64,000 nt of DNA from Lutraria lutraria. Taxonomy: Eukaryota > Mollusca > Bivalvia > Venerida > Mactridae. The number at the start of each line of letters is the position of its first letter. Positions within the stretch are counted from its first letter, which is position 1. This document shows, in pieces, positions 36,001 through 47,100 of the stretch. Made by a program: the position numbers and the translations under genes. The DNA lies in NCBI GenBank assembly GCA_964023205.1, contig OZ026840.1:29082064-29146063 (forward strand). Reading direction: 5' to 3'. The notes under the pieces were generated by a model, which was not told where the DNA came from, ran no database searches, and saw nothing but the letters and a program-made list of their open reading frames with translations.

Positions 36001-37489
36001 GATGAGGTTAAGGGTTGGTGTGTGGTGATGAGTTTAAGGGTTGGTGTGTGGTGATGAGGTTAAGGGTTGGTGTGTGGTGATGAGGTTAAGGGTTGGTGTG
36101 TGGTGATGAGGTTAAGGGTTGGTGTGTGGTGATGAGGTTAAGGGTTGGTGTGTGGTTAAGGGGTGATGAGGTTAAGGGTTGGTGTGTGGTGATGAGGTTA
36201 AGGGTTGGTGTGTGGTGATGAGGTTAAGGGTTGGTGTGTGGTGATGAGGTTAAGGGTTGGTGTGTGGTGATGAGGTTAAGGGTTGGTGTGTGGTGATGAG
36301 GTTAAGGGTTGGTGTGTGGTGATGAGGTTAAGGGTTGGTGTGTGGTGAGGAGGTTAAGGGTTGGTGTGTGGTGATGAGGTTAAGGGTTGGTGTGTGTTGA
36401 TGAGGTTAAGAGTTGGTGTGTGGTGATGAGGTTCAGGGTTGGTGTTTGGTGATGTGGTTAAGGGTTGTAGTGTGGTTAAGGGGTGATGAGGTTAGGGGTT
36501 GTAGTGTGGTTAAGGGGTGATGAGGTTAAGGGTTGGTGTGTGGTGATGAGGTTAAGGGTTGATGTGTGATGATGAGGTTAAGGGTTGTAGTGTGGTTAAG
36601 GGGTGATGAGGTTAAGGGTTGGTGTGTGGTGATGAGGTTAAGGGTTGGTGTGTGGTGATGAGGTTAAGGGTTGTAGTGTGGTTAAGTGTTGGTGTGTGGT
36701 GATGAGGTTAAGGGTTGGTGTGTGGTGATGAGGTTAAGGGTTGGTGTGTGGTTAAGGGGTGATGAGGTTAAGGGTTGGTGTGTGGTGATGGGGTTAAGGG
36801 TTGTAGTGTGGTTAAGGGGTGATGAGGTTAAGGGTTGGTGTGTGGTTAAGGGGTGATGAGGTTAAGGGTTGGTGTGTGGTTAAGGGGTGATGAGGTTAAG
36901 GGTTGTAGTGTGGTTAAGGGGTGATGAGGTTAAGGGTTGGTGTGTGGTGATGAGGTTAAGGGTTGGTGTGTGGTGATGAGGTTAAGAGTTGGTGTGTGGT
37001 GATGAGGTTAAGAGTTGGTGTGTGGTGATGAGGTTAAGGGTTGGTGTGTGGTGATGTGGTTAAGAGTTGGTGTGTGGTGATGAGGTTAAGGGTTGGTGTG
37101 TGGTGATGAGATTAAGGGTTGGTGTGTGGTTAAGGGGTGATGAGGTTAAGGGTTGGTGTGTGGTGATGAGGTTAAGAGTTGGTGTGTGGTGATGAGGTTA
37201 AGGGTTGGTGTGTGTTGATGTGGTTAAGAGTTGGTGTGTGGTGATGAGGTTAAGGGTTGGTGTGTGGTGATGAGGTTAAGGGTTGGTGTGTGGTTAAGGG
37301 GTGATGAGGTTAAGGGTTGGTGTGTGGTGATGAGGTTAAGGGTTGTAGTGTGGTTAAGGGGTGATGAGGTTAAGGGTTGGTGTGTGGTGATGAGGTTAAG
37401 GGTTGGTGTGTGGTGATGAGGTTAAGGGTTGGTGTGTGGTTAAGGGGTGATGAGGTTAAGGGTTGGTGTGTGGTTAAGGGGTGATGAGG
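33024..37489 (+). repeat. Mixed HOR segment with a 560-bp unit
   Basis: A 560-bp HOR lies at 33,891-34,450 (marker C at 33,889 and 34,449). The stretch 33,061-33,586 matches 35,281-35,806 at offset 2,220. A 754-bp block starts at 34,915. A ttcaggg anchor is at 36,434 and an 18-mer at 36,663. No unique sequence is present. Confidence 0.78.
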
Positions 37490-39910
37490 TTAAGGGGTTG
37501 TAGTGTGGTTAAGGGGTGATGAGGTTAAGGGTTGGTGTGTGGTGATGAGGTTAAGAGTTGGTGTGTGGTGATGAGGTTAAGGGTTGGTGTGTGGTGATGT
37601 GGTTAAGGGTTGTAGTGTGGTTAAGGGTGATGAGGTTAAGGGTTGTAGTGTGGTTAAGGGGTGATGAGGTTAAGGGTTGGTGTGTGGTGATGAGGTTAAG
37701 GGTTGGTGTGTGGTGATGAGGTTAAGGGTTGTAGTGTGGTTAAGGGGTGATGAGGTTAAGGGTTGGTGTGTGGTGATGAGTTTAAGGGTTGGTGTGTGGT
37801 GATGAGGTTAAGGGTTGGTGTGTGATGATGAGGTTAAGGGTTGGTGTGTGGTGATGAGGTTAAGGGTTGGTGTGTGGTGATGAGGTTAAGGGTTGGTGTG
37901 TGGTTAAGGGGTGATGAGGTTAAGGGTTGTGTGTGGTGATGAGGTTAAGGGTTGGGTGTGTGGTGATGAGGTTAAGGGTTGGTGTGTGGTGATGAGGTTA
38001 AGGGTTGGTGTGTGGTGATGAGGTTAAGGGTTGGTGTGTGGTGATGAGGTTAAGGGTTGGTGTGTGGTGATGAGGTTAAGGGTTGGTGTGTGGTGAGGAG
38101 GTTAAGGGTTGGTGTGTGGTGATGAGGTTAAGGGTTGGTGTGTGTTGATGAGGTTAAGAGTTGGTGTGTGGTGATGAGGTTCAGGGTTGGTGTTTGGTGA
38201 TGTGGTTAAGGGTTGTAGTGTGGTTAAGGGGTGATGAGGTTAAGGGTTGTAGTGTGGTTAAGGGGTGATGAGGTTAAGGGTTGGTGTGTGGTGATGAGGT
38301 TAAGGGTTGATGTGTGGTGATGAGGTTAAGGGTTGTAGTGTGGTTAAGGGGTGATGAGGTTAAGGGTTGGTGTGTGGTGATGAGGTTAAGGGTTGGTGTG
38401 TGGTGATGAGGTTAAGGGTTGTAGTGTGGTTAAGGGTTGGTGTGTGGTGATGAGGTTAAGGGTTGGTGTGTGGTGATGAGGTTAAGGGTTGGTGTGTGGT
38501 TAAGGGGTGATGAGGTTAAGGGTTGGTGTGTGGTGATGGGGTTAAGGGTTGTAGTGTGGTTAAGGGGTGATGAGGTTAAGGGTTGGTGTGTGGTTAAGGG
38601 GTGATGAGGTTAAGGGTTGGTGTGTGGTTAAGGGGTGATGAGGTTAAGGGTTGTAGTGTGGTTAAGGGGTGATGAGGTTAAGGGTTGGTGTGTGGTGATG
38701 AGGTTAAGGGTCGGTGTGTGGTGATGAGGTTAAGAGTTGGTGTGTGGTGATGAGGTTAAGAGTTGGTGTGTGGTGATGAGGTTAAGGGTTGGTGTGTGGT
38801 GATGTGGTTAAGAGTTGGTGTGTGGTGATGAGGTTAAGGGTTGGTGTGTGGTGATGAGATTAAGGGTTGGTGTGTGGTTAAGGGGTGATGAGGTTAAGGG
38901 TTGCTGTGTGGTGATGAGGTTAAGGGTTGTAGTGTGGTTAATGGGTCATGAGGTTAAGGGTTGGTGTGTGGTGATGAGGTTAAGGGTTGGTGTGTGGTGA
39001 TGAGGTTAAGGGTTGGTGTGTGGTTAAGGGGTGATGAGGTTAAGGGTTGGTGTGTGGTTAAGGGGTGATGAGGTTAAGGGTTGGTGTGTGGTGATGAGGT
39101 TAAGGGGTGGTGTGTGGTGATGAGGTTAAGGGTTGGTGAGTGGTTAAGGGGTGATGAGGTTAAGGGTTGGTGTGTGGTGATGAGGTAAAGGGTTGGTGTA
39201 TGGTGATGAGGTTAAGATTTGGTGTGTGGTGATGAGGTTAAGGGTTGGTGTGTGGTGATGAGGTTATGGGGTGGTGTGTGGTGATGAGGTTAAGGGGTGG
39301 TGTGTAGTGATGAGGTTAAGGGTTGGTGTGTGGTTAAGGGGTGATCAGGTTAAGGGTTGGTGTGTGGTGATGAGGTTAAGGGTTGGTGTGTGGTGATGAG
39401 GTTAAGGGTTGGTGTGTGGTGATGAGGTTAAGGGGTGATGTGTGGTGATGAGGTTAAGGGTTGGTGTGTGGTGATGTGATTAAGGGTTGGTGTGTGGTGA
39501 TGAGGTTAAGGGGTGGTGTGTGGTTAAGGGGTGATGAGGTTAAGGGTTGGTGTGTGGTGATGAGGTTAAGGGGTGATGTGTGGTGATGAGGTTAAGGGGT
39601 GGTGTGTGGTGATGAGGTCAAGGGTTGGTGTGTGGTGATGAGGTTAAGGGTTGGTGTGTGGTGATGAGGTTAAGGGGTGGTGTGTGGTGATGAGGTTAAG
39701 GGGTGATGTGTGGTGATGAGGTTAAGGGGTGGTGTGTGGTGATGAGGTTAAGGGTTGGTGTGTGGTGATGAGGTTAAGGGTTGGTGTGTGGTGATGAGGT
39801 TAAGGGTTGGTGAGTGGTTAAGGGGTGATGAGGTTAAGGGTTGGTGTGTGGTGATGAGGTTAAGGGGTGATGTGTGGTGATGAGGTTAAGGGTTGGTGTG
39901 TGGTGATGAG

Positions 39911-39937
39911 GTTAAGGGGTTTGTGTGTGGTGATGAG
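39911..39937 (+). repeat. 27-bp monomer with aaggggtttgtg
   Basis: This odd-length monomer recurs at 53,261, 54,728, 59,197 and 62,710 and is followed by a complete 26-mer and then a 16-mer each time. Because it is inherited, it is unlikely to be a sequencing error, unlike the private G indels around it. Confidence 0.85.
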
Positions 39938-39963
39938 GTTAAGGGTTGGTGTGTGGTGATGAG

Positions 39964-39979
39964 GTTAAGGGGTGATGAG
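39964..39979 (+). repeat. Intact 16-bp P-S monomer
   Basis: gttaaggg is joined directly to gtgatgag with no middle module. The same unit is at 53,314, 54,781, 59,250 and 62,763. It is the same 16 bp that ends every 34-mer, so it shows the extra module acting as an independent unit. Confidence 0.85.
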
Positions 39980-41135
39980 GTTAAGGGTTGGTGTGTGGTG
40001 ATGAGGTTAAGGGTTGGTGTGTGGTGATGAGGTTAAGAGTTGGTGTGTGGTGATGAGGTTAAGAGTTGGTGTGTGGTGATGAGGTTAAGGGTTGGTGTGT
40101 GGTGATGTGGTTAAGAGTTGATGTGTGGTGATGAGGTTAAGGGTTGGGTGTGTGGTGATGAAGTTAAGGGTTGGTGTGTGGTTAAGGGGTGATGAGGTTA
40201 AGGGTTGGTGTGTGGTTAAGGGGTGATGAGGTTAAGGGTTGTAGTGTGGTTAAGGGGTGATGAGGTTAAGGGTTGGTGTGTGGTGATGAGGTTAAGGGTT
40301 GGTGTGTGGTGATGAGGTTAAGGGTTGGTGTGTGGTGATGAGGTTAAGGGTTGGTGTGTGGTGATGAGGTTAAGAGTTGGTGTGTGGTGATGAGGTTAAG
40401 GGTTGGTGTTTGGTGATGAGGTTAAGGGGTTGGTGTGTGGTGATGAGGTTAAGGGTTGGTGTGTGGTGATGAGGTTAAGGGTTGGTGTGTGGTGATGAGG
40501 TTAAGAGTTGGTGTGTGGTGATGAGGTTAAGGGTTGGTGTTTGGTGATGTGGTTAAGGGTTGTAGTGTGGTTAAGGGGTGATGAGGTTAAGGGTTGGTGT
40601 GTGGTGATGAGGTTAAGGGTTGGTGTGTGGTGATGAGGTTAAGGGTTGGTGTGTGGTGATGAGGTTAAGAGTTGGGTGTGTTGTGATGAGGTTAAGGGTT
40701 GGTGTTTGGTGATGTGGTTAAGGGTTGTAGTGTGGTTAAGGGGTGATGAGGTTAAGGGTTGGTGTGTGGTGATGAGGTTAAGGGTTGGTGTGTGGTGATG
40801 AGGTTAAGGGTTGGTGTGTGGTTAAGGGGTGATGAGGTTAAGGGTTGGTGTGTGGTTAAGGGGTGATGGGGTTAAGGGTTGTAGGTGTGGTTAAGGGGTG
40901 ATGAGGTTAAGGGTTGGTGTGTGGTGATGAGGTTAAGAGTTGGTGTGTGGTGATGAGGTTAAGGGTTGGTGTGTGGTGATGTGGTTAAGGGTTGTAGTGT
41001 GGTTAAGGGGTGATGAGGTTAAGGGTTGTAGTGTGGTTAAGGGGTGATGAGGTTAAGGGTTGGTGTGTGGTGATGAGGTTAAGGGTTGGTGTGTGGTGAT
41101 GAGGTTAAGGGTTGTAGTGTTGTTAAGGGTGATGA

Positions 41136-43119
41136 GGTTAAGGGTTGGTGTGTGGTGATGAGGTTAAGGGTTGGTGTGTGGTGATGAGGTTAAGGGTTGG
41201 TGTGTGGTGATGAGGTTAAGGGTTGGTGTGTGGTGATGAGGTTAAGGGTTGGTGTGTGGTGATGAGGTTAAGGGTTGGTTTGTGGTGATGAGGTTAAGGG
41301 TTGGTGTGTGGTGATGAGGTTAAGGGTTGGTGTGTGGTGATGAGGTTAAGGGGTGGTGTGTGGTGATGAGGTTAAGGGTTGGTGTGTGGTGATGAGGTTA
41401 AGGGTTGGTGTGTGGTGATGAGGTTAAGGGTTGGTGTGTGGTGATGAGGTTAAGGGTTGGTGTGTGGTGAGGAGGTTAAGGGTTGGTGTGTGGTGATGAG
41501 GTTAAGGGTTGGTGTGTGTTGATGAGGTTAAGAGTTGGTGTGTGGTGATGAGGTTCAGGGTTGGTGTTTGGTGATGTGGTTAAGGGTTGTAGTGTGGTTA
41601 AGGGGTGATGAGGTTAAGGGTTGTAGTGTGGTTAAGGGGTGATGAGGTTAAGGGTTGGTGTGTGGTGATGAGGTTAAGGGTTGATGTGTGGTGATGAGGT
41701 TAAGGGTTGTAGTGTGGTTAAGGGGTGATGAGGTTAAGGGTTGGTGTGTGGTGATGAGGTTAAGGGTTGGTGTGTGGTGATGAGGTTAAGGGTTGTAGTG
41801 TGGTTAAGGGTTGGTGTGTGGTGATGAGGTTAAGGGTTGGTGTGTGGTGATGAGGTTAAGGGTTGGTGTGTGGTTAAGGGGTGATGAGGTTAAGGGTCGG
41901 TGTGTGGTGATGGGGTTAAGGGTTGTAGTGTGGTTAAGGGGTGATGAGGTTAAGGGTTGGTGTGTGGTTAAGGGGTGATGAGGTTAAGGGTTGGTGTGTG
42001 GTTAAGGGGTGATGAGGTTAAGGGTTGTAGTGTGGTTAAGGGGTGATGAGGTTAAGGGTTGGTGTGTGGTGATGAGGTTAAGGGTTGGTGTGTGGTGATG
42101 AGGTTAAGAGTTGGTGTGTGGTGATGAGGTTAAGAGTTGGTGTGTGGTGATGAGGTTAAGGGTTGGTGTGTGGTGATGTGGTTAAGAGTTGGTGTGTGGT
42201 GATGAGGTTAAGGGTTGGTGTGTGGTGATGAGATTAAGGGTTGGTGTGTGGTTAAGGGGTGATGAGGTTAAGGGTTGGTGTGTGGTGATGAGGTTAAGGG
42301 TTGTAGTGTGGTTAAGGGGTCATGAGGTTAAGGGTTGGTGTGTGGTGATGAGGTTAAGAGTTGGTGTGTGGTGATGAGGTTAAGGGTTGGTGTGTGGTTA
42401 AGGGGTGATGAGGTTAAGGGTTGGTGTGTGGTTAAGGGGTGATGAGGTTAAGGGTTGGTGTGTGGTGATGAGGTTAAGGGGTGGTGTGTGGTGATGAGGT
42501 TAAGGGTTGGTGAGTGGTTAAGGGGTGATGAGGTTAAGGGTTGGTGTGTGGTGATGAGGTAAAGGGTTGGTGTATGGTGATGAGGTTAAGATTTGGTGTG
42601 TTGTGATGAGGTTAAGGGTTGGTGTGTGGTGATGAGGTTAAGGGTTGGTGTGTGGTGAGGAGGTTAAGGGTTGGTGTGTGGTGATGAGGTTAAGGGTTGG
42701 TGTGTGTTGATGAGGTTAAGAGTTGGTGTGTGGTGATGAGGTTCAGGGTTGGTGTTTGGTGATGTGGTTAAGGGTTGTAGTGTGGTTAAGGGGTGATGAG
42801 GTTAAGGGTTGGTGTGTGGTGATGAGGTTAAGGGTTGGTGTGTGGTGATGAGGTTAAGGGTTGTAGTGTGGTTAAGGGGTGATGAGGTTAAGGGTTGGTG
42901 TGTGGTGATGAGGTTAAGGGTTGGTGTGTGGTTAAGGGGTGATGAGGTTAAGGGTTGGTGTGTGGTGATGGGGTTAAGGGTTGTAGTGTGGTTAAGGGGT
43001 GATGAGGTTAAGGGTTGGAGTGTGGTTAAGGGGTGATGAGGTTAAGGGTTGGTGTGTGGTTAAGGGGTGATGAGGTTAAGGGTTGTAGTGTGGTTAAGGG
43101 GTGATGAGGTTAAGGGTTG
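41136..43119 (+). repeat. Mixed HOR segment
   Basis: Only satellite monomers occur. Two ttcaggg anchors (41,556 and 42,744) flank a block with an 18-mer at 41,785. A ggggtcatgagg variant near 42,321 recurs near 46,875, 51,291 and 52,297. A short aagggg and aagattt patch lies at about 42.45-42.60 kb. Confidence 0.75.
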
Positions 43120-46100
43120 GTGTGTGGTGATGAGGTTAAGGGTTGGTGTGTGGTGATGAGGTTAAGGGTTGGTGTGTGGTGATGAGGTTAAGGGTTGGTG
43201 TGTGGTGATGAGGTTAAGGGTTGGTGTGTGGTGATGAGGTTAAGAGTTGGTGTGTGGTGATGAGGTTAAGGGTTGGTGTGTGGTGATGAGGTTAAGAGTT
43301 GGTGTGTGGTGATGAGGTTAAGAGTTGGTGTGTGGTGATGAGGTGAAGGGTTGGTGTGTGTTGATGTGGTTAAGAGTTGGTGTGTGGTGATGAGGTTAAG
43401 GGTTGGTGTGTGGTGATGAGGTTAAGGGTTGGTGTGTGGTTAAGGGGTGATGAGGTTAAGGGTTGGTGTGTGGTGATGAGGTTAAGGGTTGGTGTGTGGT
43501 GATGAGGTTAAGGGTTGGTGTGTGGTTAAGGGGTGATGAGGTTAAGGGTTGGTGTGTGGTTAAGGGGTGATGAGGTTAAGGGTTGTAGTGTGGTTAAGGG
43601 GTGATGAGGTTAAGGGTTGGTGTGTGGTGATGAGGTTAAGGGTTGGTGTGTGGTGATGAGGTTAAGGGTTGGTGTGTGGTGATGAGGTTAAGGGTTGGTG
43701 TGTGGTGATGAGGTTAAGGGTTGGTGTGTGGTGATGTGGTTAAGGGTTGTAGTGTGGTTAAGGGGTGATGAGGTTAAGGGTTGGTGTGTGGTTAAGGGGT
43801 GATGAGGTTAAGGGTTGTAGTGTGGTTAAGGGGTGATGAGGTTAAGGGTTGGTGTGTGGTGATGAGGTTAAGGGTTGGTGTGTGGTGATGTGGTTAAGGG
43901 GTGTAGTGTGGTGATGAGGTTAAAGGTTGGTGTGTGGTGATGCGGTTAAGGGTTGGTGTGTGGTGATGAGGTTAAGGGTTGGTGTGTGGTGATGTGGTTA
44001 AGGGTTGTAGTGTGGTTAAGGGGTGATGAGGTTAAGGGTTGTAGTGTGGTTAAGGGGTGATGAGGTTAAGGGTTGGTGTGTGGTGATGAGGTTAAGGGTT
44101 GGTGTGTGGTGATGAGGTTAAGGGTTGGTGTGTGGTGATGAGGTTAAGGGTTGGTGTGTGGTGATGAGGTTAAGGGTTGGTGTGTGGTGATGAGGTTAAG
44201 AGTAGGTGTGTGGTGATGAGGTTAAGGGTTGGTGTTTGGTGATGTGGTTAAGGGTTGTAGTGTGGTTAAGGGGTGATGAGGTTAAGGGTTGTAGTGTGGT
44301 TAAGGGGTGATGAGGTTAAGGGTTGGTGTGTGGTGATGAGGTTAAGGGTTGGTGTGTGGTGATGAGGTTAAGGGTTGGTGTGTGGTGATGAGGTTAAGGG
44401 TTGGTGTGTGGTGATGTGGTTAAGGGTTGTAGTGTGGTTAAGGGGTGATGAGGTTAAGGGTTGTAGTGTGGTTAAGGGGTGATGAGGTTAAGGGTTGGTG
44501 TGTGGTGATGAGGTTAAGGTTTGGTGTGTGGTGATGAGGTTAAGGGTTGGTGTGTGGTGATGAGGTTAAGGGTTGGTGTGTGGTGATGAGGTTAAGGGTT
44601 GGTGTGTGGTGATGAGGTTAAGAGTTGGTGTGTGGTGATGAGGTTAAAGGTTGGTGTTTGGTGATGTGGTGAAGGGTTGTAGTGTGGTTAAGGGGTGATG
44701 AGGTTAAGGGTTGTAGTGTGGTTAAGGGGTGATGAGGTTAAGGGTTGGTGTGTGGTGATGAGGTTAAGGGTTGGTGTGTAGTGATGAGGTTAAGGGTTGT
44801 AGTGTGGTTAAGGGGTGATGAGGTTAAGGGTTGGTGTGTGGTGATGAGGTTAAGGGTTGGTGTGTGGTGATGAGGTTCAGGGTTGTAGTGTGGTTAAGGG
44901 GTGATGAGGTTAAGGGTTGGTGTGTGGTGATGAGGTTAAGGGTTGGTGTGTGGTTAAGGGGTGATGAGGTTAAGGGTTGGTGTGTGGTGATGGGGTTAAG
45001 GGTTGTAGTGTGGTTAAGGGGTGATGAGGTTAAGGGTTGGTGTGTGGTTAAGGGGTGATGAGGTTAAGGGTTGGTGTGTGGTTAAGGGGTGATGAGGTTA
45101 AGGGTTGTAGTGTGGTTAAGGGGTGATGAGGTTAAGGGTTGGTGTGTGGTGATGAGGTTAAGGGTTGGTGTGTGTAGATGAGGTTAAGGGTTGGTGTGTG
45201 GTGATGAGGTTAAGGGTTGGTGTGTGGTGATGAGGTTAAGGGTTGGTGTGTGGTGATGAGGTTAAGAGTTGGTGTGTGGTGATGAGGTTAAGGGTTGGTG
45301 TGTGGTGATGAGGTTAAGAGTTGGTGTGTGGTGATGAGGTTAAGAGTTGGTGTGTGGTGATGAGGTTAAGGGTTGGTGTGTGTTGATGTGGTTAAGAGTT
45401 GGTGTGTGGTGATGAGGTTAAGGGTTGGTGTGTGGTGATGAGGTTAAGGGTTGGTGTGTGGTTAAGGGGTGATGAGGTTAAGGGTTGGTGTGTGGTGATG
45501 AGGTTAAGGGTTGGTGTGTGGTGATGTGGTTAAGGGTTGTAGTGTGGTTAAGGGGTGATGAGGTTAAGGGTTGTAGTGTGGTTAAGGGGTGATGAGGTTA
45601 AGGGTTGGTGTGTGGTGATGAGGTTAAGGGTTGGTGTGTGGTGATGAGGTTAAGGGTTGTAGTGTGGTTAAGGGGTGATGAGGTTAAGGGTTGGTGTGTG
45701 GTGATGAGTTTAAGGGTTGGTGTGTGGTGATGAGGTTAAGGGTTGGTGTGTGGTGATGAGGTTAAGGGTTGGTGTGTGGTGATGAGGTTAAGGGTTGGTG
45801 TGTGGTGATGAGGTTAAGGGTTGGTGTGTGGTTAAGGGGTGATGAGGTTAAGGGTTGGTGTGTGGTGATGAGGTTAAGGGTTGGTGTGTGGTGATGAGGT
45901 TAAGGGTTGGTGTGTGGTGATGAGGTTAAGGGTTGGTGTGTGGTGATGAGGTTAAGGGTTGGTGTGTGGTGATGAGGTTAAGGGTTGGTGTGTGGTGATG
46001 AGGTTAAGGGTTGGTGTGTGGTGAGGAGGTTAAGGGTTGGTGTGTGGTGATGAGGTTAAGGGTTGGTGTGTGTTGATGAGGTTAAGAGTTGGTGTGTGGT

Positions 46101-47100
46101 GATGAGGTTCAGGGTTGGTGTTTGGTGATGTGGTTAAGGGTTGTAGTGTGGTTAAGGGGTGATGAGGTTAAGGGTTGTAGAGTGGTTAAGGGGTGATGAG
46201 GTTAAGGGTTGGTGTGTGGTGATGAGGTTAAGGGTTGATGTGTGGTGATGAGGTTAAGGGTTGTAGTGTGGTTAAGGGGTGATGAGGTTAAGGGTTGGTG
46301 TGTGGTGATGAGGTTAAGGGTTGGTGTGTGGTGATGAGGTTAAGGGTTGTATTGTGGTTAAGGGTTGGTGTGTGGTGATGAGGTTAAGGGTTGGTGTGTG
46401 GTGATGAGGTTAAGGGTTGGTGTGTGGTTAAGGGGTGATGAGGTTAAGGGTTGGTGTGTGGTGATGGGGTTAAGGGTTGTAGTGTGGTTAAGGGGTGATG
46501 AGGTTAAGGGTTGGTGTGTGGTTAAGGGGTGATGAGGTTAAGGGTTGGTGTGTGGTTAAGGGGTGATGAGGTTAAGGGTTGTAGTGTGGTTAAGGGGTGA
46601 TGAGGTTAAGGGTTGGTGTGTGGTGATGTGGTTAAGGGTTGGTGTGTGGTGATGAGGTTAAGAGTTGGTGTGTGGTGATGAGGTTAAGAGTTGGTGTGTG
46701 GTGATGAGGTTAAGGGTTGGTGTGTGGTGATGTGGTTAAGAGTTGGTGTGTGGTGATGAGGTTAAGGGTTGGTGTGTGGTGATGAGATTAAGGGTTGGTG
46801 TGTGGTTAAGGGGTGATGAGGTTAAGGGTTGGTGTGTGGTGATGAGGTTAAGGGTTGTAGTGTGGTTAAGGGGTCATGAGGTTAAGGGTTGGTGTGTGGT
46901 GATGAGGTTAAGGGTTGGTGTGTGGTGATGAGGTTAAGGGTTGGTGTGTGGTTAAGGGGTGATGAGGTTAAGGGTTGGTGTGTGGTTAAGGGGTGATGAG
47001 GTTAAGGGTTGGTGTGTGGTGATGAGGTTAAGGGGTGGTGTGTGGTGATGAGGTTAAGGGTTGGTGTGTGGTTAAGGGGTGATGAGGTTAAGGGTTGGTG
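43120..47100 (+). repeat. About 4-kb tandem duplication, copy 1
   Basis: It matches 47,101-51,531 with stepwise offset changes. The offset is 3,952 at gaggtgaag (about 43,341 and 47,293), 4,150 at ggtgtgtagtg (about 44,777 and 48,927), 4,390 at gtagagtgg (46,181 and 50,571) and 4,416 at ttgtattg (46,351 and 50,767). The steps are gains or losses of monomers, including loss of one gatgcgg HOR repeat here and loss of about 240 bp near 45.5 kb. Confidence 0.82.

Larger units (their letters stand above)
37490..41135 (+). repeat. Satellite segment with clustered one-base G indels
   Basis: Monomers here belong to the same family but carry nine private one-base gains or losses of G: 37,494-37,497 (+), 37,625-37,627 (-), 37,927-37,936 (-), 37,954-37,956 (+), 40,146-40,148 (+), 40,426-40,429 (+), 40,674-40,676 (+), 40,884-40,885 (+) and 41,127-41,129 (-). 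Elsewhere all monomers have even length except one inherited 27-mer type. The middle part, 39.06-40.0 kb, is rich in aagggg 26-mers and resembles 52.4-53.3 kb. Confidence 0.85.
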
